Shown piece after piece: positions 17,419 to 25,953 of a DNA stretch of 55,256 nucleotides. Numbering within the stretch: the first letter of the stretch is position 1; each line of letters begins with the position of its first letter. This DNA is from Dysgonamonadaceae bacterium (GTDB taxonomy: Bacteria > Bacteroidota > Bacteroidia > Bacteroidales > Dysgonomonadaceae). The translations under genes were made by a program, and so were the position numbers. The notes under the pieces were generated by a model. The model did not search any database, was not told the DNA's origin, and saw only the letters and a list, made by a program, of their open reading frames with translations. The DNA lies in contig JAISUH010000043.1 of NCBI GenBank assembly GCA_031272205.1, forward strand, positions 1-55,256. Reading direction: 5' to 3'.

Positions 17419-18453
17419 TTATTTGTAATTATCCGCTTTTTCTTTGATAAGGCTCCGCGCTGCCTCGATGAGCGTGTCTATTTTTCGGGCGACGTCTCCA
17501 TCCTTCAATTCGACCTTCACATCGGGATCGATTCCAAATTCAATCTGTTCCTTTTCGGCATTGAACAAGGGCGATGCGGAAAACCGCACCGACCAGCCGT
17601 TCGGCAGCTCGGACGAGAATGGCAATCCGCTCCCGCCTCCCGTGCGGTCGCCGAGAATGGTTGCGTTGGGCGCATATTTCATGACGCTCACAAATTCGTT
17701 TGTGGCGCTGTAACAGCTGCGATTGGTAAGGACGACAACCGGTTTTTGATAGCGGATGTTGTCGGAACTGTTGATATAGCGCGGGTAAAGCTCTGAGAAA
17801 TCGTTGTGTCCCCATCCGGTTTTGTGCGAGATATAGCCGATGTGCGTTTTCTCGTTGAAAAACCGTCCGGCAATGCGATCGACATTATCGAGGCTCCCGC
17901 CTCCGTTTCCGCGCACATCAATAATAATGCCGTGGCAGATGGCCATTCGGCTGAGAATCTGATTGAGCGCCGATTCCGTCGCTGTACCGCTGAAACTGCC
18001 GTAATAAATATAGCCCACATTGTCTTCCAATATTTTATATTCTAAGCCTCCGGCTATACTGTAATCCGTTTTCAGGTAAGCCTTTTGGACAGAGAGGTCG
18101 AAATTTTCGGGATAATCGTCTTTCCACTCCCAGTAGCGGCTGACGTCGTGTGCGGCAATCAGGTTCACATGCCCGTCCTGCAAAGCAGCCAGCATCATCC
18201 CCATAACATCAAACAGCGCGTCGGTGCCCATATCGTTTGCGATACGCGGCCGGTATTCTTCATAAACCGAATCCCAGTCGATATTTTTGTATTCGAAAAA
18301 ACAATAATTGCGGTCGAGTATCGTCCAAAGTGCATCGAAATTGCCTTCAGCATCGTTATTGAACGAGGTCAGGTTGTCGCTGCACGATGTCGCCGCCATC
18401 AATAAAAAGATGGGCAGGGCAAATAACGATAGTTTTATCTTGCTTATTTTCAT
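17419..18453 (-). CDS. S41 family peptidase, lipoprotein
   Basis: From ATG 18453 the product has 344 residues with lipobox cysteine C24 (AATSC), so it is probably anchored in the cell envelope. S41 (tail-specific protease) features are a GYIYYGSFSG strand, the core IIIDVRGNGGGS, a Ser-bearing segment NRSCYSATNEF where the nucleophile is expected, and GDRTGGGSGLPF. I do not see a classical PDZ domain; the N-terminal 110 residues look like the helical cap of Bacteroidota members. The physiological substrate is unknown. It lies 40 bases after the GH25 gene. Confidence 0.85.
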   Translation of the reverse strand: MKISKIKLSLFALPIFLLMAATSCSDNLTSFNNDAEGNFDALWTILDRNYCFFEYKNIDWDSVYEEYRPRIANDMGTDALFDVMGMMLAALQDGHVNLIAAHDVSRYWEWKDDYPENFDLSVQKAYLKTDYSIAGGLEYKILEDNVGYIYYGSFSGTATESALNQILSRMAICHGIIIDVRGNGGGSLDNVDRIAGRFFNEKTHIGYISHKTGWGHNDFSELYPRYINSSDNIRYQKPVVVLTNRSCYSATNEFVSVMKYAPNATILGDRTGGGSGLPFSSELPNGWSVRFSASPLFNAEKEQIEFGIDPDVKVELKDGDVARKIDTLIEAARSLIKEKADNYK

Positions 18454-18493
18454 AATTTTAATTGAACACATCGGATATTCCAAACAACATCCG

Positions 18494-19312
18494 CTACGGC
18501 ATCAGCAAATTTCGAAATTCGGTGAACGAATAGCGGTAATAGTTCAAATCGATCTCTTTTTCCACCCCCTCTATTTTTCCCGTATGCGAAAATTGCCATA
18601 TCACCCAGTTGTCTATTCCGTCGCGCGGCTCGGCATGCAAATCGCATATCCATATCGGATTTTTGGGGAAATGGTCTTTGATGTATATTTTGTAACACTC
18701 TTTGTTGGTGTATAAAACGGGGTGAACTTCAAAGTGGTCGAACAAAGCCTGTTCGAGCCTTTTCAGTTCGTGGAGCGTTCTTCTGACGGTCTCCCTGTCC
18801 CGCGAAAAAATATTGAAGCGCGAATGTTCCACATCAATCGCCGGAACAAGGTCTTGCGAATGGATTTTTGACGTGCGGATAAAATGTTCGGCCTGCCGTT
18901 TCCCATCCATGCCGAAAGTGTAGAAATGATAGGTTCCCACTTTCAGTCCCGCTTCTTTCGCCAAACGGTAATTCTTGTGATAATCGCGGTCTCTGTGCGA
19001 TGTGCCCTCGGTCGATTTCATGTAAACGAACGTAATATTCCCCTCGCGAAGCCGGTTCCAGTCGATGAAGGTATTGTGGTGCGAAACATCAATCCCCCTG
19101 ACAACGTATTTGTTGGAAAACGTATTGCTGTCGAAGGCATGAAAAAGGTTGCTGCGTCCCTTCCAAAAATGAATTGCAAACGGGATGCCGACGGCAAGCA
19201 ACAAAAGCGCCAAAACTACAGCGACAGTCTTGCGGCGTTTGTCCCATTGCCTGCATTTACGCTTCCTTGTTCTTTTTTTCGTTGTCGAGCGACGTGTTTG
19301 CCTTTTAGCCAC
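18494..19312 (-). CDS. GH25 family lysozyme-like muramidase, membrane anchored
   Basis: The 272-residue product begins with an extremely basic segment (residues 1-28) and one membrane helix (29-50), followed by a GH25 barrel. Family signs are GIDVSHHN (D75), FVYMKSTEGTS, KVGTYHFY and the catalytic pair region AIDVEHSRFN (D160, E162). GH25 enzymes cleave the beta-1,4 bond between N-acetylmuramic acid and N-acetylglucosamine. The topology suggests a domain held at the periplasmic face of the inner membrane, acting on the cell's own wall. It sits 19 bases after rpiB and is probably co-transcribed. Confidence 0.9.
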   Translation of the reverse strand: MAKRQTRRSTTKKRTRKRKCRQWDKRRKTVAVVLALLLLAVGIPFAIHFWKGRSNLFHAFDSNTFSNKYVVRGIDVSHHNTFIDWNRLREGNITFVYMKSTEGTSHRDRDYHKNYRLAKEAGLKVGTYHFYTFGMDGKRQAEHFIRTSKIHSQDLVPAIDVEHSRFNIFSRDRETVRRTLHELKRLEQALFDHFEVHPVLYTNKECYKIYIKDHFPKNPIWICDLHAEPRDGIDNWVIWQFSHTGKIEGVEKEIDLNYYRYSFTEFRNLLMP

Positions 19313-19331
19313 GATCTATAACTTTTAATTC

Positions 19332-19799
19332 TCAGCTTCCGGCCGGTTTCAAGGGGATCTTATCGATGCGGCGCTGATGCCTTCCGCCTTCGAATGGGGT
19401 GTTTAGAAACACGACCAAGATCTCGTAAATTTCGTTTTCCGTCAGCATCCTCCCCGACAAGGAGAGGACGTTGGCGTCGTTGTGCGCCCGGGCATAAAAC
19501 GCCACATCGGGAGTCCAACACAGCGCCCCTCTGATCCCTTTATGTTTGTTTACCGCCATATTAATGCCGTTTCCGGTACCGCAAATCGCGATTCCGGGAT
19601 AACATTCTCCATTTTCCACAGCCGAGGCCATGGGGTGCGCAAAATCGGCATAATCGCTGCTTTCAGCGTTGTATGTCCCGAAATCTTTATATGGGATACC
19701 CTTGTCCTCCAATATTTTAATCACATATTGCTTCGCTTGGAATCCCGCATGATCCGAGGCCAGACCAATGGGCTTTTCGGTGTTGTTGAATAGAGACAT
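19332..19799 (-). CDS. rpiB: Ribose-5-phosphate isomerase B
   Basis: The 155-residue cytoplasmic enzyme interconverts ribose 5-phosphate and ribulose 5-phosphate in the non-oxidative pentose phosphate pathway. SDHAGF lies at residues 15-20, the catalytic cysteine C73 is in ICGTGNGIN, and HNDANVLSLSGR and RIDKI are conserved downstream. Length is typical. It follows the transketolase gene (71 bases apart, with a hairpin between), and both act in the same pathway. Confidence 0.96.
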   Translation of the reverse strand: MSLFNNTEKPIGLASDHAGFQAKQYVIKILEDKGIPYKDFGTYNAESSDYADFAHPMASAVENGECYPGIAICGTGNGINMAVNKHKGIRGALCWTPDVAFYARAHNDANVLSLSGRMLTENEIYEILVVFLNTPFEGGRHQRRIDKIPLKPAGS

Positions 19800-19828
19800 T
19801 TGGCGTACAAATTAATGTCGGGTAAAGG

Positions 19829-19852
19829 CGGCTCATCGGCAATGATGAGCCG
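19829..19852 (-). promoter_or_regulatory. Perfect stem-loop between tkt and rpiB
   Basis: CGGCTCATC and GATGAGCCG form a perfect 9-bp stem around a 6-nt loop in the 71-base gap. No U-tract follows on the reverse strand, so it may act as an mRNA stabiliser or processing signal rather than a terminator. Confidence 0.6.
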
Positions 19853-19870
19853 TCTTCCGCCCAACGCATT

Positions 19871-21898
19871 TTACTTTAATAATTTTTTAACCTGTTCGTA
19901 CACGTTTTTACCGGTATATCCCAATTTTTCATCGAGAACGGTATAGGGAGCCGAAAATCCGAAGGACTTCATGCCCCAAACCGATCCGTCGGCGCCCACA
20001 AGACCTTCGAGCGTAACGGGTAAACCGGCTGTAAGTCCGAATTTCTTTTTGCCTTTCGGCAATACCGATGCCTGATATGCTTCGCTCTGCGAACGGAATA
20101 AACCTTCCGACGGAACAGAAACGATGCGTGTTTTAATGCCGTCGGCATGCAGCAGTTCGGCGCCTTCCACCAAGGTGGACACTTCCGAACCCGAAGCCAG
20201 CAAGATGACCTCGTAATTGGGGTCGTCCTGAACGATGTACGCTCCCTTTTCGGTCTGTAACGCTTCTTGATAACGCGATTCTTTGGCGGGCAAATCTTTG
20301 ATGTTTTGCCGTGAAAGGATCAGTCCGGTAGGAGTTTGGGCGTTTTCGAGCGCCATTTTCCAAGCAACCGTAGTTTCATGCACATCGGCAGGACGAAGCA
20401 CCAGCATGGAGTTGTGTCCGTGGTGATTCTGCAATTTCTCCATCAGCCGGATTTGTGCTTCCTGTTCCACAGGCTCGTGTGTCGGCCCGTCTTCTCCAAC
20501 GCGGAAAGCGTCGTGCGTCCAGATGAAGATGAGCGGTTTTTCCATCAACGCCATGAGGCGGACGGCGGGCTTCATATAATCGGAGAATACGAAGAATGTA
20601 CCGCAAGCGGGGATGATTCCACCGTGCAGGCTCATCCCTCCGCAAAGGCAGGCCATGGTGAGTTCCGAAACGCCCGCTTGAAGGAAAGCTCCCGAAAAAT
20701 CGTCTTTACGGAATGCTTTGCTGTATTTTAAAAAGCCGTCGGTTTTATCGGAATTGGAGAGGTCTGCCGATGCAACAACCATGTTGTCAACCTGTTGTGC
20801 TAACACACCCAATACCGTGGCCGAGGCGGCGCGAGTGGCGGCGTTGGGCTTCTGCTGGATGGCTGCCCAATCGATATTCGGCAGTTCGCGCGAGAACCAG
20901 CGTTGTTCTTTTGCCGCCAATTCGGGATTGGCTTTCGCCCATTCCTCGTGTTTTGCTTTTTTAGCGGCGGCGATTTTTTTCAATTCATCGGCGCGTTTTG
21001 CGTACAGGGATTTCGATTCGGGAAAAACGGCAAACGGATCGGCCGGGTCTCCTCCAAGATGTGCTATCGTTTTTGCGAAATCTGCTCCGGAAGCGCTCAA
21101 AGGCTGGCCGTGTGTAGAGACTTTGCTCTCGAACGAAGAGTCATCCGCGGCAACGGCACCTTTGCCCATTACCGTATTCCCAATGATGATGCTTGGGCGT
21201 TCTTTTTCCGCTTTCGCTTCACGAAGCGCTTTGCGTATCTGGTCAACGTCGTTCCCGTCGATGGAAATGACGTTCCAATCCCAAGCCTCGTATTTCTTTG
21301 CCGTGTCTTCGTTGCTCACTTCGCAGGTTTTTGTGGAAAGCTGTATGGAATTGGAATCGTAGAACATGATCAGATTGCTCAAACCCAAAGTCCCTGCGAT
21401 TCGCCCTACGCCTTGCGAAATTTCTTCCTGTATGGCGCCGTCGGAAACATAAACGTATATGCTGTGATCCATCACTTCTCCAAGGCGGTTCTCCAAAAAT
21501 TTTGCAGCGATAGCCGCTCCGGCCGCCAATGCGTGCCCTTGTCCCAAGGGCCCCGACGAATTTTCGATACCCCGCTTTAAGTCTATTTCGGGATGACCCG
21601 GCGTCGGGCTTCCCCATTGGCGAAAGTTCTTGATTTCGTCGCTCGTCAGTTTTCCCGACAGGTGAAGAACCGAATAGAGCATCGGCGACATGTGTCCCGG
21701 ATCGAGGAAGAAGCGGTCGCGCTGTATCCATTCGGGATCTTCGGGATCGTATTCCAAAAATTCGGAAAAGAGCACGTTGATGAAATCGGCGCCGCCCATT
21801 GCTCCGCCGGGATGTCCCGAATTTGCTTTTTCAACCATGGCCGCCGATAAAATGCGGATGTTATCGGCCACCCTGTTCATTAATACGTTATCGTTCAT
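19871..21898 (-). CDS. tkt: Transketolase
   Basis: The 675-residue cytoplasmic, thiamine diphosphate-dependent enzyme transfers two-carbon units between sugar phosphates. The N-terminal part shows GHPGGAMGGAD, GPLGQGHA and the cofactor segment VSDGAIQEE; the central pyrimidine-binding domain shows the THDAFRVGEDGPTHEP signature, followed by a normal C-terminal domain. Length is full. It is first in a reverse-strand series with rpiB, GH25, S41 peptidase and a barrel protein. A TATCTTTG promoter box lies about 90 bases upstream. Confidence 0.97.
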   Translation of the reverse strand: MNDNVLMNRVADNIRILSAAMVEKANSGHPGGAMGGADFINVLFSEFLEYDPEDPEWIQRDRFFLDPGHMSPMLYSVLHLSGKLTSDEIKNFRQWGSPTPGHPEIDLKRGIENSSGPLGQGHALAAGAAIAAKFLENRLGEVMDHSIYVYVSDGAIQEEISQGVGRIAGTLGLSNLIMFYDSNSIQLSTKTCEVSNEDTAKKYEAWDWNVISIDGNDVDQIRKALREAKAEKERPSIIIGNTVMGKGAVAADDSSFESKVSTHGQPLSASGADFAKTIAHLGGDPADPFAVFPESKSLYAKRADELKKIAAAKKAKHEEWAKANPELAAKEQRWFSRELPNIDWAAIQQKPNAATRAASATVLGVLAQQVDNMVVASADLSNSDKTDGFLKYSKAFRKDDFSGAFLQAGVSELTMACLCGGMSLHGGIIPACGTFFVFSDYMKPAVRLMALMEKPLIFIWTHDAFRVGEDGPTHEPVEQEAQIRLMEKLQNHHGHNSMLVLRPADVHETTVAWKMALENAQTPTGLILSRQNIKDLPAKESRYQEALQTEKGAYIVQDDPNYEVILLASGSEVSTLVEGAELLHADGIKTRIVSVPSEGLFRSQSEAYQASVLPKGKKKFGLTAGLPVTLEGLVGADGSVWGMKSFGFSAPYTVLDEKLGYTGKNVYEQVKKLLK

Positions 21899-21987
21899 AA
21901 AATAAGATTTATATGTTTATTTAGATTTATTTTATTGATTTACAATAATTTGATTGTTTTGCGTTTTCCCGTATTTTACTTTGTTTG

Positions 21988-21995
21988 CAAAGATA
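21988..21995 (-). promoter_or_regulatory. Promoter -7 box of tkt
   Basis: The reverse strand reads TATCTTTG followed by C, a perfect match to the Bacteroidota -7 consensus. The leader would be about 85 nt. The -33 region is not clear. Confidence 0.6.
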
Positions 21996-22065
21996 AGTTT
22001 TTTTTCGGACAGGTTTCCGATATTTTATCCAAAGGTTAACAAATTCGGATTATTTTTTTCAACTT

Positions 22066-23040
22066 TCATTCAAAATACGAAAATTCTTTTGTAACGTTTT
22101 CGATGTATCTGCATTGCATGTCAAAGAATTTTATTCGGAACATTTCGTTTGACATGGAGATCATCACTGCATATCGTTTCAGATACTCAAACCACTCCTT
22201 ATACATATAGCAGACTTCCTGATTGCGCACTTCAATAAAATTGGGGCCATAAATCCAGAACTGCGCAATGACGTCTTCGCCGTATGACACACATGCGCTG
22301 TTTGCCGAAATATCCATATATGAAAGGTAAAAAAGGTGCCTCGTGTCGAAGATGCTCTCTCCGCTTTGCATGGTTTTCTTCATACTTTCAACCAATTCAA
22401 ACAAGGCGTCCTGTATAATCGAAACTTCTTTTTTCGAGAGGAAATTACGGTTATAGAAATATTGAATTTCGCGGCATACGTTCAGGAACAAGCCTTTGCT
22501 GACCACAAAAACAAATTGGCGTATGTTGATCAATTGCTCGGCAAACCGCTCTCTGATAGCAACAACCTCCGGCGGAAAGTTGACATTCGAGAACGAACAG
22601 GTTGTAAATACTTCATCTCCCTGCAACTGATACAGGTAATTCAGGTAATAAAATTTAAAAAGAGCATCATTGGTTGACATTAAATACAGCGGCAAGCGGT
22701 TCACCGATGCAACCATTACCGCATGATCTGTTTCCGTAACATAATCAATAATGTGAGTGTATTTCTTAAACATAGCGATAAACGAATCGATCGGGTCGGG
22801 ATGGCGTACTAAAAAATCGAGAAAGGTACGGTTTATTTTTTCCCCATTGATGATTTCATCCAACGAAAAACCCAAATTATACGCTAACTTGGCTACTTCT
22901 TCAAATGAAAACTGTATTTCTCCCCTGAGCCGGCGGTAAGCCGACTCGCGCCCTATATCCAGAATATCCATCAGATAGGGTATTGCCTTATACTGAGGTG
23001 GAATATTTTCTTCTATTTTTTCCGTTAATCGGCTCTTCAT
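22066..23040 (-). CDS. HTH-domain transcriptional regulator, Bacteroidales type
   Basis: The start is placed at ATG 23040 (MKSRLTEK), giving 324 residues; the frame is open further upstream, but the extra 35 codons overlap the mRNA leader. An N-terminal Cro/BetR-like helix-turn-helix is visible (residues about 15-60: YLMDILDIGRESAYRRLRGE, then FEEVAKLAYNLGFSLDEII). The remaining 260 residues form a helical, aromatic-rich domain with no motif I can name. This architecture occurs often in Bacteroidales regulators. It is divergent from the small peptide and FISUMP lipoprotein genes at 23458-25680, so it probably controls them. The signal it senses is unknown. Confidence 0.75.
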   Translation of the reverse strand: MKSRLTEKIEENIPPQYKAIPYLMDILDIGRESAYRRLRGEIQFSFEEVAKLAYNLGFSLDEIINGEKINRTFLDFLVRHPDPIDSFIAMFKKYTHIIDYVTETDHAVMVASVNRLPLYLMSTNDALFKFYYLNYLYQLQGDEVFTTCSFSNVNFPPEVVAIRERFAEQLINIRQFVFVVSKGLFLNVCREIQYFYNRNFLSKKEVSIIQDALFELVESMKKTMQSGESIFDTRHLFYLSYMDISANSACVSYGEDVIAQFWIYGPNFIEVRNQEVCYMYKEWFEYLKRYAVMISMSNEMFRIKFFDMQCRYIENVTKEFSYFE

Positions 23041-23133
23041 AATCAATCGCAGCTTAAAATTTTTAGTTCTTCTCCTAAAGGTTTCTTTTGTTTGTTGAAT
23101 GTTCTTTTCCACCCGGTATATTTTTTTAGAGCA

Positions 23134-23141
23134 CAAAAGTA
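23134..23141 (-). promoter_or_regulatory. Promoter -7 box of the HTH regulator gene
   Basis: The reverse strand reads TACTTTTG, a perfect TAnnTTTG match, about 94 bases upstream of the ATG. It lies inside an AT-rich divergent region (23041-23457) with repeated motifs and no gene. Confidence 0.55.
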
Positions 23142-23173
23142 ACACAATTTACTCAACAAGGTGTCTCATTTTT

Positions 23174-23298
23174 TGCACAAAAAATACACTTAAATCGGGG
23201 AATTAATCAAAATCTGACACAAAAATAAGAAAACCATTGTAAAATTCGCAACTTTTGCCACAATTTTCTCGAAACTGCGCAAAAAATACAGATAAGTC
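23174..23298. repeat. Pair of direct repeats in the divergent regulatory region
   Basis: TGCACAAAAAATACACTTAA (from 23174) and TGCGCAAAAAATACAGATAA (from 23276) are 23-base imperfect direct repeats starting 102 bases apart. A partial third copy (TATACTTAAATC, 23343-23354) overlaps the forward promoter, and a looser relative (GCACAAAAGTAACACA) begins at 23131 over the reverse -7 box. They are candidate binding sites for the divergent HTH regulator. Confidence 0.55.
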
Positions 23299-23355
23299 AG
23301 CACAAATAAATTTATAGTTGTCAAAATTATCACTGTTTATCTATACTTAAATCGT

Positions 23356-23363
23356 TTCCTTTG
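23356..23363 (+). promoter_or_regulatory. Promoter -7 box of the peptide-FISUMP operon
   Basis: TTCCTTTG followed by C is one mismatch from TAnnTTTG. Transcription would start near 23370, leaving a leader of about 88 nt before the small peptide gene. Confidence 0.5.
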
Positions 23364-23457
23364 CACTCAGAATTTGATTTAGAATAACAAAACAACGTCA
23401 AAACACCGTTTTTTTATAAAAAACAGTGCGATTAACAGACCTTACAATTAATTAAAA

Positions 23458-23649
23458 ATGAATGTATTAGAAGAAAAGAAAACCGACAAACAAGACGGAA
23501 AATTGTTCTACGAAACTCCTTCCATAGAAGTAGTATATGTAGAAACCGAAGGATGTATCGTCGCTTCGATACAGACCGCTGTGTATCCGGAAATAGAAGA
23601 TGAAATTGACGGAGGCAATGTGGACAACGATATAATCATTGGATTATAA
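23458..23649 (+). CDS. Small acidic protein of 63 residues, unknown function
   Basis: The product has a Lys-rich start (MNVLEEKKTDKQDGK), then YETPSIEVVYVETEGCIVAS, then a very acidic tail (PEIEDEIDGG, NVDNDIIIGL). From memory, short Bacteroidales proteins with a similar Y-x-x-P-x-x-E-V-x-x-V-x-x-E block and a following small-residue stretch are often encoded just before fimbrillin-like lipoprotein genes, but I cannot give a family name. It has no signal peptide and one cysteine. It starts the transcript that continues, 69 bases later, into the FISUMP lipoprotein. A secreted peptide, a chaperone-like partner or a modified peptide precursor are all possible. Confidence 0.65.
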   Translation: MNVLEEKKTDKQDGKLFYETPSIEVVYVETEGCIVASIQTAVYPEIEDEIDGGNVDNDIIIGL

Positions 23650-23718
23650 TGAACAGTAATAATGATGAATGGATGGATTTTAATTGAACAAATCAACAAA
23701 TTAAAAAAAGAATTATCT

Positions 23719-25680
23719 ATGAACAATGAAATGAAAACAAAAATAAACAAACGATTATTGATGTATTGCCTTATCGGCATATCGATTGGCAGCCTCGTCT
23801 CCTGTTCGAAAGAAAGCCTCTGTGACGAAGGCAGTTGCCTGTCGGCAGGACCCGGCCAAATCACTTTCACTCTGGGCGGTATCGCGCAGGGAGGCCACGA
23901 ATCTCTGACCCGTGCTGCGACGGAACCCGAAACGATAACGCAAAATCTGGGCGACGGCCTTTCGTTGGTATATACCCTGTCGGCTGACCCTCTGCCAACT
24001 ACCCGAACCACTACCATGTCCGTCTCTCCGATGGAAAAAGACGTCAGGTATCGCGTTATTCTTTATAAGATGGATGGCAGTTACGTTACAGAAAAGGAAT
24101 TTACTGCCGGAGGAACGGATAACTCCATCGAGAAATTGCAAAATATTCCGTATCAGATAGTAGCCATATCCTACAACAGCAAATCCAAAGCGCCCGGTAG
24201 GGTTGGTAATGCGACTACCGTAGATGTGGATCCGACAAACGACCTGCTCCATTGGGTGGGCAGCGTGGATTTGAGTTCGGGCTCGACGACGGCAAACATC
24301 CTTTTTCACCACCGCTTTACGAAATTGACGGTGAAAGCCGATGTCCATCTGACGGGCGACAACATCACATCCGTAGCTTCCGCTACCGTAGAACCGGCCT
24401 ACAAAGGCGTGCTTACACTGCTTGCCAACAATAAACCGTCCAAAGGCGGGGCAGCGGCCGCACAAACTTTTTCGTTCGGCGCAGTCAATGCGCCAACGGT
24501 AACGGGCGACACGCGCTACGTGTTTACCAATGAAGAAAGCCCCGTAACGGTAACGTTCTCGAACCTGACCGTAGAAGCAGCCCATTCTTACGACAGAACC
24601 ATCAATCCCTCTGTAGTTTTCAGCACAGTACTGCAATCGGGTTACTCTTACACGCTGACTGCCAACTTGGAGGCCAGCAAAGGCGACTACTATCCCTTTG
24701 ACGGAAAAACGGGCTCACAATACCAAGCCGTTATCCCGCTAAACGCCCCCTATAACGGCCAAAACAGCCTGACTTTTTTGACTTATAACCTCGGCGCCGA
24801 CCCCGACCTCTCGCCCAAAGAGCAGATGGCCTACCCGCATACCGACAATAAAAATATCCGCGTCTATGGCGGATGTTACCAATGGGGGCGCAGGGATGTG
24901 CAACATTCCCTCCGCGACTCAATAGCAGAAGCCCCAAATTCCTTTACTATGACTCTATATAACAGTACTGCCTATAATTACCGGAGCGATTTCCTGTATG
25001 TACTTGATTCGGGAACCGCTACCGGCGATTGGGTAAGCGACCATTATGACGCATCGAATATGTGGGGCAACGGCGGTGGGCCTGCATACCAAACGGACTT
25101 TTCCTACAACAGCGGAACACCCTATACATCCGCCAATCAGAATAATCCCTGTCCTGCAGGTTTCCGCGTACCTACTCAACACGAGTGGTCTTTGATTGTA
25201 CACAACGACGGGGATCCACGCACGGTTGATGACCAATTCAGTGTTGTTGCTAATACATCGGTTTACGATCACAATCAGACTTTTGTATGGGTGCGCGTTT
25301 CAGACGGAAAACTCACTTCCTCGGCGTGGGAACAGGGAAAGATGAACGGCTGGGCTTTATACGAAACTTCGGAGTGGAACAAAGCTGCCCAAGATTACAA
25401 AATAGGGACGAAATCCCTTACCGAAAACGCCGCCCCCAACCCACTGATGTTTCTACCCGCAGCCGGCTATCGGCTTAACGGAAGTTTTCCTTGGATTAAC
25501 GATGTTGGCTTTGGCGGTTACTATTGGAGCAGTACGGTAGTCGATATCACGACTCTGAATCGCGACCAATCGTATGCCCTGTATTTCAACAACGATATCA
25601 GCTATAACGACGGTCACGTATCGACCGTCATAGACACCCGCGGAATAGGGGAATCGGTGCGTTGCGTAAAAATACAATAA
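23719..25680 (+). CDS. Fimbrillin-like lipoprotein with C-terminal FISUMP domain
   Basis: From ATG 23719 the product has 653 residues; ATG 23731 is also possible. The lipobox cysteine (SLVSC) is near residue 29 and a candidate Arg cleavage site follows (LTR/AA, R65 in my numbering from 23719, also seen in fimbrillins). Residues about 40-340 resemble a fimbrillin double domain. The C-terminal 250 residues are a FISUMP domain (TIGR02145 type), with NPCPAGFRVPTQHEWS, FLPAAGYR, GGYYWSST and a final SVRCVKIQ. This combination suggests a surface-exposed protein, perhaps a tip-like adhesin without a local pilus operon. A terminator-like hairpin follows. Confidence 0.8.
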   Translation: MNNEMKTKINKRLLMYCLIGISIGSLVSCSKESLCDEGSCLSAGPGQITFTLGGIAQGGHESLTRAATEPETITQNLGDGLSLVYTLSADPLPTTRTTTMSVSPMEKDVRYRVILYKMDGSYVTEKEFTAGGTDNSIEKLQNIPYQIVAISYNSKSKAPGRVGNATTVDVDPTNDLLHWVGSVDLSSGSTTANILFHHRFTKLTVKADVHLTGDNITSVASATVEPAYKGVLTLLANNKPSKGGAAAAQTFSFGAVNAPTVTGDTRYVFTNEESPVTVTFSNLTVEAAHSYDRTINPSVVFSTVLQSGYSYTLTANLEASKGDYYPFDGKTGSQYQAVIPLNAPYNGQNSLTFLTYNLGADPDLSPKEQMAYPHTDNKNIRVYGGCYQWGRRDVQHSLRDSIAEAPNSFTMTLYNSTAYNYRSDFLYVLDSGTATGDWVSDHYDASNMWGNGGGPAYQTDFSYNSGTPYTSANQNNPCPAGFRVPTQHEWSLIVHNDGDPRTVDDQFSVVANTSVYDHNQTFVWVRVSDGKLTSSAWEQGKMNGWALYETSEWNKAAQDYKIGTKSLTENAAPNPLMFLPAAGYRLNGSFPWINDVGFGGYYWSSTVVDITTLNRDQSYALYFNNDISYNDGHVSTVIDTRGIGESVRCVKIQ

Positions 25681-25771
25681 AACAAACAATATCAGTCATC
25701 ATACATAAAGACAGTTCATAACACAAACAAAATATCCATAGTTTTTTTAGCTGACGTTAATTTATTTCAAA

Positions 25772-25820
25772 GCTAAATGTCTCCGCTGGTTGTGAAACCC
25801 GCGGAGATTTCTGTTTTAGC
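25772..25820 (+). terminator. Hairpin after the FISUMP lipoprotein gene
   Basis: TCTCCGC (25780-25786) pairs with GCGGAGA (25801-25807), followed by TTTCTGTTTT. An outer pairing of GCTAAA with TTTAGC extends the structure. It lies about 100 bases after the stop. The rest of 25681-25953 is AT-rich and holds no gene that I can see. Confidence 0.6.
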
Positions 25821-25953
25821 AGCAACAACAGGAAAAACCAAACGGATCCTCTCAACTTTTCTCTGTCTTTTTTGTTAATAATAAAAGGGTTAGACGCAAA
25901 ACACGGCTTGAACCTTCCGTATAAAAAGACTTGAACATTAAAATCGTACCATT

